From positions 1-64,000 of the forward strand of contig NZ_JAGTUF010000015.1 of NCBI RefSeq assembly GCF_018224925.1: DNA of 64,000 bases, given 5' to 3'. This stretch comes from Magnetospirillum sulfuroxidans (GTDB taxonomy: Bacteria; Pseudomonadota; Alphaproteobacteria; Rhodospirillales; Magnetospirillaceae). Below are positions 1-7,318 of this stretch, piece after piece. A program made the translations under genes and the position numbers. Below the pieces are notes generated by a model. The model was not told the DNA's origin. It saw nothing but the letters and a program-made list of their open reading frames with translations, and did not search any database. How positions within the stretch are numbered: the stretch's first letter is position 1; each line of letters begins with the position of its first letter.

Positions 1-102
1 CGTTTGCCATGTTGAATCAGATCAGCGCCTCCTTGGGAATCCCCGCCATGAGTCGCAATTATCGGGAATTGGTATTACGCCAAACCAGCAGCAGAGCACG
101 GG

Positions 103-777
103 TCACCGCCTAGAAATATAGAAGATATTGATTGAAAAATCCGTAATGGCGCACCCGGTTGCGCCACATGCAACTCTGGCATCTGAGATAAAGTTATGAA
201 TGTTTCCGTATATGTCCCGGCTAATCAAATGCGTGCGCAACCCATCATCGCGCATTGGGCTTGCGTCCGTGATCACGAGCGCTCCGAATCTTCTCATCTG
301 CTGAGTGAAATATTCCGGGGATGTCTGTTCCTGAGTAGCTGCCGCCAGCATGCGGTAGGCTTCCGCATACCGTTCCTCTGCGCAAAATCCAAAGAAGCGG
401 ATCAGAAGATGTATCCGTGTGCTTTCATCAGTGGCGTAGTTACGCATCGACAAAGGCATCAGGGTAGAAACACCGGAAACCAAAGTCACTCCAATAGCAA
501 AGGCTCCAACGAGAGCCGCCACAGAGGTGCGCCTGCCCCCCCGATTTGGCTGAGCTTGACGTTCCAGGTACCCGACGCCATAGCACTCTGCATGGCCGCA
601 AAAGCCATCCTCAGAGGGAAGCGTCGTGTAGCGGTGGCTGGGATCTCGGCTGCACACCCATATTTCTTTATCCGTGGTAATGGGCGTGATCTTACGGATG
701 GCATCGCGTAGGTAACGCACTGATGCACTGGCCGATTTCTTCAAATGGCGGAGGATGTCGATTTGCCCGATGTGCAT
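103..777 (-). CDS. Membrane-anchored zinc-ribbon protein of unknown function
   Basis: A 224-residue protein. I chose the ATG at 777 because GAGGGAG lies about 7 bases upstream; a GTG two codons earlier is possible. Residues 42-65 carry a compact zinc-ribbon pattern, C42-x5-H48-x11-C60-x4-C65, ending in GVGYLE. One hydrophobic segment spans about 86-109, followed by a roughly 110-residue domain that resembles small NTF2/DUF4878-type domains only weakly. The same ribbon occurs in the proteins at 4,201 and 4,581, which ties this gene to the vWA operon. It lies 18 bases downstream of the transglutaminase-like gene and is probably co-transcribed with it. Function unknown. Confidence 0.65.
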   Translation of the reverse strand: MHIGQIDILRHLKKSASASVRYLRDAIRKITPITTDKEIWVCSRDPSHRYTTLPSEDGFCGHAECYGVGYLERQAQPNRGGRRTSVAALVGAFAIGVTLVSGVSTLMPLSMRNYATDESTRIHLLIRFFGFCAEERYAEAYRMLAAATQEQTSPEYFTQQMRRFGALVITDASPMRDDGLRTHLISRDIYGNIHNFISDARVACGATGCAITDFSINIFYISRR

Positions 778-795
778 GTTCACTCTCCCTCAGGT

Positions 796-1734
796 TTACC
801 TTCCGCAAGCCTGGATCAGATACTCTAGAGCTAGGTCGTACTGGTTGCTGTTTCCGGCATTGGCGAACAGCTGCAACCGATAAAGCCCGTCTTTGGGCAA
901 TGTCAGTTCGATGGTTCTGATACCCGCTCGAGGGGCGTGAAAGGCGACGAACTCGCAGCGCTGGCTGGGCAACGCCTGAATTCCGCCAATTTTGGCAAGG
1001 AGTTTGGCATCGGTGCCAGCATGGAACGAAATCGCGAGGTGACGCGGAGCGTTAATCCGCCGGTTCCTGTGGCTAGCGGGGGCGATGCCAAGGTTGAATG
1101 CAGCGACGCTAATGCGGGGCTGGTTGATGAAGGTGTCCAGATCGAGAGGCAGCGTCATCAATTGCCACGCGGGATCATCCGGAAAATGGCTGTTGGCAAG
1201 CTGATGGGGCGGAACCGCGAAATAGTGGTCCTTGAAAGAGCGACTAAAATTTCTGTCGGCATCGATGGCGCCGCTGCCCCAGGTGACGTCGACCAGACGC
1301 CAGCCCCCCTCCAGAAAGACCGCATTCCAGGCGTGGCCGCCCAGGGATCCGTTCGTCGCGAAACTATAGCCTTTGACCTTGCCCACCAGCGTAACGGCCG
1401 TCAATCCGCAGGCGTGGCATAGCGCCTCAAAGAGCCGGGCGTAGCCGCCACACATGCCCTTGCGTCGGGACAAGACTACCTGGGGATCGTCGTCGGCGAT
1501 CCGGCCGGTAAAGAAGGCCTCCACGTCATAGGCAACAAATTGAGCGATCCAACGATAGATGCCGCGCGCCTTCAGCACCGGGTGAGCAGGGCGGCCGAGC
1601 TGTTGCGCCAATTGGGAAATTGAAGCTGCCTCTCGGACCGTGTCCGCGTAGCAATCGATCGCGTGAAGGGCTTCCGCAGGAAGCCGGAGTTCCCTCGTCG
1701 GCGTCGGCTTGGTCGCTCGCTGAGGCTGGTTCAT
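796..1734 (-). CDS. Transglutaminase-fold (KY-type) cysteine protease-like protein
   Basis: A 312-residue protein with a transglutaminase-like core at about residues 60-165. The Cys-His-Asp triad is intact: C95 in GMCGGYA, H134 in GGHAWN and D149 in LVDVTWGSG. This matches the kyphoscoliosis-peptidase branch of the superfamily, whose members are often proteases rather than crosslinkers. A second beta-rich domain follows at about 180-312. No signal peptide is seen, so it is probably cytosolic. The ATG at 1,734 has GGAG 6 bases upstream; a TTG lies four codons earlier. It forms a pair with the zinc-ribbon membrane protein downstream. The substrate is unknown; an accessory peptidase of the island's conflict genes is inference. 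Confidence 0.75.
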   Translation of the reverse strand: MNQPQRATKPTPTRELRLPAEALHAIDCYADTVREAASISQLAQQLGRPAHPVLKARGIYRWIAQFVAYDVEAFFTGRIADDDPQVVLSRRKGMCGGYARLFEALCHACGLTAVTLVGKVKGYSFATNGSLGGHAWNAVFLEGGWRLVDVTWGSGAIDADRNFSRSFKDHYFAVPPHQLANSHFPDDPAWQLMTLPLDLDTFINQPRISVAAFNLGIAPASHRNRRINAPRHLAISFHAGTDAKLLAKIGGIQALPSQRCEFVAFHAPRAGIRTIELTLPKDGLYRLQLFANAGNSNQYDLALEYLIQACGR

Positions 1735-1987
1735 CCGAATCTCCAATTTTCATCCCTGTGACGAGAACAGTGAACTCCAGGCCGCAAACGAACGGGAGCC
1801 CGGCCTGCGCTGCAATCGGCTGCATCTCGCCCTGCAGGCGTGCAGCGATTTGCAGTCGGGGCCGGGGATGTGTCGGGAAAGGCGGTGGTGTGAAATGACC
1901 TTCGTCGATTCTGCCGTGGCGTGTCCGCCGGAGGGATGACCGAGCGGTGAAGACCCCGTTCAATCGAATTTGTCGAGGAGACGGACC

Positions 1988-2200
1988 ATGACCTTACAGA
2001 TCAAGCCGACGACGACTGCGAACTCTAGTACCTATTCCTGGCATCACATGGCGCGCCAGGGCCGCGCTGACGGTTCCTCTGACTGTCACTCTGGGGGCGG
2101 CGGCACGAACAGCGTTCGGTGCACCGGAAAGCACTGTAAGTGGGGCAGTTCCTGTTCGCAGTTCGGTCGCATGCCGCCGTGTGGCTTACGGATGTCGTGA
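1988..2200 (+). CDS. Small Cys/Gly-rich peptide, unrecognised
   Basis: A possible 70-residue peptide starting at ATG 1,988, preceded by GAGGAG 7-8 bases upstream, which is the main reason to list it. The C-terminal half is rich in Cys, Gly and Ser, with five cysteines at irregular spacing and a GGGGTNS stretch. No known domain is visible. Its 3' end overlaps the next ORF by 60 bases in another frame. It could be a genuine small secondary protein or peptide precursor, or a non-coding leader. Confidence 0.35.
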   Translation: MTLQIKPTTTANSSTYSWHHMARQGRADGSSDCHSGGGGTNSVRCTGKHCKWGSSCSQFGRMPPCGLRMS

Positions 2201-2679
2201 CCCTCCGCGATCACGACGGCCGCATGGACAGGGGTGAACACAAAAGTGTGGAGGGGACGAAGTTGGATGGACTTGTCGTTCTTGAGTACACCCCGGTGGA
2301 ATTCCGGGACCTCCTCGCCCGCTCCTTCCACGGCGCCCAACCGTTCAGCCGCTTGTGTTGGCTCCCGCCGACGTGGTTGCCAGGTCTGCGGACGCTCTGG
2401 CCCAACCTCTACTGTGCCTCAGCGGATCAGATCAATGGCGGCAACGATTTCCTGGGCCGCTTGGGAGTAGCCGTCGGGGCCGAGGTGCTGGCCGCCGGTC
2501 GGCATGTTTCCTCAGGCCTCCCCATTACGACTGAATTCGACGAGTGGGCATGCCCTCAAGAGGAACCGGTGTTCCTGTTTGTGCGTATGCCGACACCAGC
2601 ACGGTTCCGACGTAAACCGGAGGGAAAAGAGACAGCTCGCGGAGACAAACACCGCCCTACGATGGAGAGCTTGTGGTGA
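2140..2679 (+). CDS. Hypothetical protein, unrecognised
   Basis: A 179-residue ORF beginning at GTG 2,140, immediately after an in-frame TAA and with GGAAAG 8 bases upstream; ATG 2,224 is an alternative start. Codons in this frame prefer G or C at the third position, typical of real genes here, and the other frames are poorer. I recognise no domain. The product is Trp/Pro-rich in the middle and basic at the C terminus. It ends before a strong hairpin at 2,789-2,827, which suggests a transcription unit of its own or with the small ORF at 1,988. Confidence 0.5.
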   Translation: MGQFLFAVRSHAAVWLTDVVTLRDHDGRMDRGEHKSVEGTKLDGLVVLEYTPVEFRDLLARSFHGAQPFSRLCWLPPTWLPGLRTLWPNLYCASADQINGGNDFLGRLGVAVGAEVLAAGRHVSSGLPITTEFDEWACPQEEPVFLFVRMPTPARFRRKPEGKETARGDKHRPTMESLW

Positions 2680-2788
2680 GCACGCTTACCAATTTGGGAC
2701 AGGCGAAGAATTTACTGCAGGAAGTCCTTTGCCCATTCAGCAAACCTCTTCAAAGAATCCGTCCGACACGCCTGCGCGCTAGAACGAA

Positions 2789-2827
2789 CGGAGGTCCGGG
2801 CGGTGTTCCAACCGCACCGGACCTCCG
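2789..2827. terminator. Long perfect hairpin between convergent genes
   Basis: An 11-base arm, cggaggtccgg, pairs perfectly with ccggacctccg, and an inner gcggt/accgc extension strengthens the stem. It lies between the ends of the convergent genes at 2,679 and 2,841, so a bidirectional terminator is the simplest reading. There is no T-run, so termination strength is uncertain. Confidence 0.5.
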
Positions 2828-2840
2828 ACAGGTGGGAGGA

Positions 2841-3812
2841 TCAGAGACTGGCGGAAACGTCGGAGGGGTCCTTCTCCGTAAAATAGATGAACTTCTCGGC
2901 AAGCCAGTCGCCAGCGGTCTTCAGGCGGCTCTGGATCGCTTCCAGTTCCTGAATGGTAATTTCACGCGGCGGATGTTTTGGGCCAAGCTTGTCAAGCTGG
3001 AAGCCCAAGGGCTTCGCGCTGACGATCATGACAACCGTCGTCGAACCCGTCAGCTTGGAGGTCCGGACGTACCTGCGCTCCCCATCGGCATCCTGGGGAA
3101 AGAAGATCGGCTGCCCGCCGTGCCCATCATAGACATCGTTATTGGGAAGGATGGTCGAGGGCGCCAGCCAATACATACGTCCGCCCGGATCGATGGAAAG
3201 CAGGTAGAAATAGCTTGCTTCATCGGTACCGGGATAGGACCGGGGATACAGTCGCACACGGACCGGCCTATCGCAGGGATAGGTGTCGATCTGCGTCTTG
3301 GTGGCTTCCGGGTCGTCAGGGACCAGCATGAGGCTCGGCCCCGCGGGCTGAATCCGCTGCTCTATGTGGATCATGTCCTGATTAAGGGGCAGGAGATCAA
3401 CACTGAAAATGAAGGTATTGGCCTTGCGCCACTCCACCTCATCATAAGCGATCTTTCCGGCCCGCATCATTTCAACGCGTTCGCCCAATACCGCCTTGAA
3501 CATGTCGAAATTTTTCTCGGCGACCATCTCGGGAGTCAGCCCTGGAAACAGCAGCAGCAGCCCTTGGAGAGCATTCCTCGAAAGCTCTCCCCTGCTCTCG
3601 ATATCACCCGGAACGGCCCGTTTCTCCGGCTGATTCTTGGCCGGACGGGAAAGGGAATCGTTGATGGAGACCGGCTCGTCCTTGCCAAGAGCGGCTCCGA
3701 TGGCCCGGGGCAACCCGTCTTCGTTGGCGGGCTCATAGGGAACCTTGTTGACGTTGAGGGGGCTGAGGCACAGGGCCTCCAGCTTCATCCGTCCATAGGG
3801 AAACTCGGGCAT
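2841..3812 (-). CDS. DUF4384-like protein
   Basis: A 323-residue protein. The ATG at 3,812 has GGAGG 7 bases upstream and is preferred to ATGs further upstream. The N-terminal 130 residues are unrecognised. The C-terminal half, about residues 165-300, has the beta-strand pattern of DUF4384: sugar-like surface strands around VRVRLYPRSYPG, then YLLSIDPGGRMYWLAPS. DUF4384 commonly accompanies caspase-fold and TPR proteins, which fits the CHAT operon that starts divergently at 3,980. No signal peptide or membrane segment is apparent. The assignment rests on pattern only. Confidence 0.55.
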   Translation of the reverse strand: MPEFPYGRMKLEALCLSPLNVNKVPYEPANEDGLPRAIGAALGKDEPVSINDSLSRPAKNQPEKRAVPGDIESRGELSRNALQGLLLLFPGLTPEMVAEKNFDMFKAVLGERVEMMRAGKIAYDEVEWRKANTFIFSVDLLPLNQDMIHIEQRIQPAGPSLMLVPDDPEATKTQIDTYPCDRPVRVRLYPRSYPGTDEASYFYLLSIDPGGRMYWLAPSTILPNNDVYDGHGGQPIFFPQDADGERRYVRTSKLTGSTTVVMIVSAKPLGFQLDKLGPKHPPREITIQELEAIQSRLKTAGDWLAEKFIYFTEKDPSDVSASL

Positions 3813-3979
3813 GGCAACCTCCATCGTCATTAGCCAAACGTCTGGAATGCTACCCATACCAACTCTAGCTATCAATATACATTGCTGCAGCTAATGGCAA
3901 TAAATGCAGCTTTTTACAGTTATCAAACCCCCGTCATCATGCGCACGCATCGAATAAACCGACCAAGGAGAACGCCACC

Positions 3980-4174
3980 ATGAAAGACAAGACCACCGAA
4001 CTGAAGCTGACGCCGATCCCCCACACAAGCTGTGCCGGCCTTGGCCTCCACCCGTTTCTCGACTTCCTGATGACCAACGGCCGACGGCCAACTATGGGTC
4101 AGGATGATGGGGGCACCAATTCGCCTCGGAATTCTCCTCAGGCGGAGTCCGAAGCGGAAATAGAGCGCCGCTGA
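3980..4174 (+). CDS. Small protein at head of the vWA-CHAT operon
   Basis: A 64-residue ORF with AAGGAG 9 bases before its ATG. The middle contains DDGGTNS and the tail is acidic/charged (ESEAEIERR). No domain is recognised. It is the first gene of the tight plus-strand operon, 27 bases before the zinc-ribbon gene. The GGTNS tetrapeptide-like string also occurs in the small ORF at 1,988, which may be chance. It could be a regulator, substrate or structural subunit; unknown. Confidence 0.55.
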   Translation: MKDKTTELKLTPIPHTSCAGLGLHPFLDFLMTNGRRPTMGQDDGGTNSPRNSPQAESEAEIERR

Positions 4175-4200
4175 GTGGTAACGACAGAGGGAGTAGAGCC

Positions 4201-4584
4201 ATGCCGTTCCAATGCAGCGAAGACCACCGCCACATCATCGAAAAGTGTAGCCCGTCGGGCTTCTGTCCCCATCCCAAGTGCCGCGGGTTCTTGGTGGAGG
4301 TGTTGGAGCCGCGTCTCTGGTCCTTGAACGATCTCCTCGTGGTCCCCCTGGGCCCGCCGGACGCCGATCCGATCCCTCGAATCACCGAGGTATTTCGTGC
4401 CGCCGCTCTCGCAGTTGATTACAGCTTCTCCCGCTCGGACACAGCAGAGGCGAGATGGCACCATTTCCCCATGCCCACCCGCTTCCGTCATCACACGGAA
4501 CAAGGTGAAGCCAAACCCAGTCGGGATCTATTGCTGGCAAGTGTCAGCTGTACGGCTCTCCGACAGATCCTGGGGAGTTTATGA
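4201..4584 (+). CDS. Zinc-ribbon protein
   Basis: A 127-residue protein. The first 30 residues hold C5-x5-H11-x10-C22-x4-C27 with a SGFC knuckle, identical in spacing to the ribbon of the following vWA protein. The remaining 95 residues are unrecognised. GAGGGAG lies upstream of the ATG. The stop codon overlaps the start of the vWA gene (ATGA at 4,581-4,584), indicating translational coupling and therefore a shared complex. A zinc-dependent adaptor that pairs with the vWA protein is inference. Confidence 0.6.
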   Translation: MPFQCSEDHRHIIEKCSPSGFCPHPKCRGFLVEVLEPRLWSLNDLLVVPLGPPDADPIPRITEVFRAAALAVDYSFSRSDTAEARWHHFPMPTRFRHHTEQGEAKPSRDLLLASVSCTALRQILGSL

Positions 4585-5546
4585 CCATGCCAATCAAGTA
4601 CCAATGCACCAACGATCCATCCCACATGTTCGACCAGATGACGCCGACCGGCTTTTGTGACCGCCCGGAATGCGCCGGCGTCGGCTATCTGGTCGAGGTG
4701 ATTTCCGAGGACGAAAACCCCGCGCTGGTCGAAAACAGCAAAGCGCTGGCGGTCTATGCCCAGGCCGAGGCCGACGAAAACCGCCGCGCCATCGGGCTGG
4801 CTTCGCTGTTCATCGATCGTTCCCCATCGGTTTTCGTCCCTGTCGCCCCTCCGGCGACCGCAACCCGCGCCGACCTGTTCGTCGCATCGGCGGCTGGCGG
4901 CATCTTTGATCTTCGCGATATTTCCAACCCCATGGATGCGTATGTCGCCGTTGTCACGTTTTCCTCGGACTTGGAGGTGGTGTTGTTCGCCTCGCTGGAG
5001 GAAATCTTTTCGCGCTTCACCACCCCCGCCGATCTGGCGGCCTTCCTGAGCCAAGCGATGCGGCGCAACAACAACGGCACCAACATCAACTTGGCGCTGA
5101 ACGAGGCCAAACGGATGCGCGATAGATTGGTTAGCTCCGGCGACCTGTCTCCCTGGGGTGGTCCGAAAGACGTCAAGCCGATTATGCACACCACCTTGAC
5201 AGATGCGGGCGGCACGATCGTCGTCCCGAACTACCGTTGCGTGTTGCTGTCGGATGGCGAGCACAATGGCGGCGGCGCCCTCGCCAATCCGTTCGCCGGC
5301 GAGGGCGTGGATCCTCTGATCACCTCCTATTTCGGTGATGTCGAGGATGCCGGAGCCATTGAGCTGCAAAAAGCTGCTAGCTTCTGCCCGGAGCATAATG
5401 CCCGCCAATTCTTCGCGGTGACTCGCCCGCAGCAGATCGCCAGCCTGCGGGGGCTGTTTAAGATGGCCTCGGCTTCCAGCGGATTCTGTCCGATGTGCGT
5501 TCCCAGCCGCTCCACCACCACCCGCATGCGCGATGCGGCCGAATAA
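4581..5546 (+). CDS. vWA-domain protein with N-terminal zinc ribbon (TerY-like)
   Basis: A 321-residue protein. A zinc ribbon, C9-x5-H15-x10-C26-x4-C31, precedes a von Willebrand A domain whose metal-ion-dependent adhesion site is complete: D79-x-S81-x-S83, T167 in GTN, and D225 in LLSDGE. Such vWA domains bind partner proteins through a divalent metal. Together with the PP2C and kinase genes that follow, it recreates the TerY-P triad (vWA, phosphatase, kinase) described from comparative genomics of tellurite-resistance-type conflict loci. ATG 4,587 is an alternative start. It overlaps the upstream gene by 4 bases. Confidence 0.8.
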   Translation: MTMPIKYQCTNDPSHMFDQMTPTGFCDRPECAGVGYLVEVISEDENPALVENSKALAVYAQAEADENRRAIGLASLFIDRSPSVFVPVAPPATATRADLFVASAAGGIFDLRDISNPMDAYVAVVTFSSDLEVVLFASLEEIFSRFTTPADLAAFLSQAMRRNNNGTNINLALNEAKRMRDRLVSSGDLSPWGGPKDVKPIMHTTLTDAGGTIVVPNYRCVLLSDGEHNGGGALANPFAGEGVDPLITSYFGDVEDAGAIELQKAASFCPEHNARQFFAVTRPQQIASLRGLFKMASASSGFCPMCVPSRSTTTRMRDAAE

Positions 5547-5557
5547 CAGCGCCCGGG

Positions 5558-5590
5558 AGGTGATCGACGGGCATAACCCGCCGATCACCT
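5558..5590 (+). promoter_or_regulatory. Intercistronic hairpin between vWA and PP2C genes
   Basis: The arms 5,558-5,571 (aggtgatcgacggg) and 5,577-5,590 (cccgccgatcacct) pair over 14 bases with one mismatch and a 5-base loop. It sits in the only sizeable gap (69 bases) of the operon. No T-run follows, so an RNA processing or stability element that sets different levels upstream and downstream is more likely than a terminator. Confidence 0.45.
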
Positions 5591-5615
5591 ACCTGACAGG
5601 AAAGGGGGCGGAACC

Positions 5616-6524
5616 ATGAACAAATTGCTGAAGTTTCTCACACCGGCAAAGCCCGCTGATGCGACGGCCTTTCGTGGTGTCGGGATTGCCTGGGCTTCCG
5701 GTGACATTGTTCCGGAATTTGCCGGTCGTCGCACGTTTTCGGCGGAAGTCCATATGACCGCTGGGCCGCGCAAGGCAGATGACCAGGGATTGGGCGAGGA
5801 TGCTGGCGGCTTCCTTCTTGCGGGGAACCAAATGGGCTTTTGGGTAGCGGATGGCACAAGCGAAAGCGCGGTGATCGGTTCCCAGTTTTCCTCGCGCCGT
5901 CTGGCCCAGGATTTAGGACGGGAATTTGCCGACGCTTTTCGCCGCACACGCCGACAAAATCCGAACTTCCCAGAGCTGGTGGTGAGCGGGGTCATCTCCG
6001 CCGTGATCGACCGCTGGAGCAATACCCTCGACGACCTGATGGGCACTGCCGACGGCAGGGATCTTCTTGACCAGGCCTTCGCCCTGGATCCCGACGATCT
6101 GGCCATGACCGGCTGCACTCATCACAGCCACCTCGACTTCTCGGCGACCTTTCTTTGTGGGCGGCTCTCAACTGAAGGTGCACTGGATTACGCGATTTCG
6201 GGCGACTGCAAGTTGCTCGCGCATGGCCGCAAGGCCGCGCGGATCAGCTATCCGGAAAGCCGTCTGTTCCTTCGCCTCCGGCGTATGGACAGCGACAGCT
6301 ATCGCTTCATCACCAGCGACCCCCGTGACCTGAAGGTCGGGGGCGTCGCGGATGTGACCCTGGTGGCGGCTGGCAGCGACGGTATCGGTCGCCTGGATGC
6401 CATGATGGCGGCACAGTTGGGCCATCTGCCCAGCAACACGATCAGAGACAACCTGTCTCGATACAGGCCGTCAACGCACGACGATAAGACCCTCGTGGTG
6501 ATTGAACTGGAGGACGACGCATGA
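5616..6524 (+). CDS. PP2C-family protein phosphatase
   Basis: A 302-residue Ser/Thr phosphatase-like protein. Metal-binding motifs of the PP2C family are present in order: E61-D62, D79-G80 in WVADGTS, the DFSATFL strand near 174-180, SGDCKL near 195-200, D255-G256 in GSDGIG, and D289-D290 in HDDKTL. The length is normal for a stand-alone catalytic domain. AGGAAAGGGGG precedes the ATG. It would oppose the neighbouring kinase in a phosphorylation switch. Its last 4 bases overlap the kinase gene. Confidence 0.85.
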   Translation: MNKLLKFLTPAKPADATAFRGVGIAWASGDIVPEFAGRRTFSAEVHMTAGPRKADDQGLGEDAGGFLLAGNQMGFWVADGTSESAVIGSQFSSRRLAQDLGREFADAFRRTRRQNPNFPELVVSGVISAVIDRWSNTLDDLMGTADGRDLLDQAFALDPDDLAMTGCTHHSHLDFSATFLCGRLSTEGALDYAISGDCKLLAHGRKAARISYPESRLFLRLRRMDSDSYRFITSDPRDLKVGGVADVTLVAAGSDGIGRLDAMMAAQLGHLPSNTIRDNLSRYRPSTHDDKTLVVIELEDDA

Positions 6525-7318
6525 TGAATGCGGTGATCATCGACGGTAAGCGCCATTCCTTCGATAGCCGTAAGCTGGACTGGAAGACCCAGAACCCGCC
6601 GGCCCAGTTTGCCTTCATCGAATTGGACGGCAGGCGCTATTTCGTCAAGCGCCACAAGCACGGCTTTACCGGGTGGAACCTGCTGGTCCAAAGCTTGGCC
6701 CAACGCCAGCCGTTCCAACGTTCGCCGCGCGTCGCCGGCATCAGCCGGGATGGCGACGAGTATTACCTGTTTACGGAAGCCCTTGATGGCGTTCTGTTGT
6801 CCGAGGCCGCGCCTGGCTCTTACGATCCGGCCCAGATCGCCTCTGACGTCTTCGTTGCACTCTTTGATGCCAACCGTCGCAAGCATTGGTACTCTGATCT
6901 ATGCGACCGGAACGTCATGATCACCACTAGTGGCCGAGGGTATCTCATCGATATGGATTCCTGCCTGCCCCACAGCGCGCCCTATTCGACCAAGCTGCCA
7001 GTGTCCTACCAGTATGCCGGCTTGCTCGGTCATTACGCCAAGCAGCAAGGAATCCAGGGCTTTCGAATCAGTAACATCCCGGGCGAGGTGATCAATCAGT
7101 CAGAGGCGTTGACCATGGCGGTTAGGCTGATGGCGGGCAAGCGCATGTCGGGTCCGATAGCAGCTGCAACCGCCCATGAATGGATGAAAACGGCGTGTGA
7201 GCCGGTATATCGGGGGGTTTTGGGAAGGCATGTGCAAAGGCGGCAAGACTGGGTGGAAACGAGAAAGCTGCTCGATGTGGCCACATCCTTTGAGTCTGGG
7301 AATTATGAGGCAGCATGA
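6521..7318 (+). CDS. Degenerate protein kinase-like protein
   Basis: A 265-residue protein with a minimal kinase fold: an ATP-binding lysine candidate K43 in YFVKRH, a catalytic loop YSDLCDRN with D126 and N131 at correct spacing, and the metal-binding D144 in LIDMDS. The canonical HRD is YSD and the DFG is DMD, and there is no obvious glycine-rich loop, so activity may be altered or AMPylation-like. It overlaps the PP2C gene by 4 bases and the CHAT gene by 4 bases. In TerY-P triads the kinase and phosphatase act on common substrates; which protein is modified here is unknown. Confidence 0.7.
   Translation: MMNAVIIDGKRHSFDSRKLDWKTQNPPAQFAFIELDGRRYFVKRHKHGFTGWNLLVQSLAQRQPFQRSPRVAGISRDGDEYYLFTEALDGVLLSEAAPGSYDPAQIASDVFVALFDANRRKHWYSDLCDRNVMITTSGRGYLIDMDSCLPHSAPYSTKLPVSYQYAGLLGHYAKQQGIQGFRISNIPGEVINQSEALTMAVRLMAGKRMSGPIAAATAHEWMKTACEPVYRGVLGRHVQRRQDWVETRKLLDVATSFESGNYEAA

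Noticed and set aside
4491-5588. Long minus-strand open frame opposite the vWA gene
   Set aside because: It is the antisense shadow of a well-supported vWA gene with complete metal-site motifs, and has no recognisable domain of its own.
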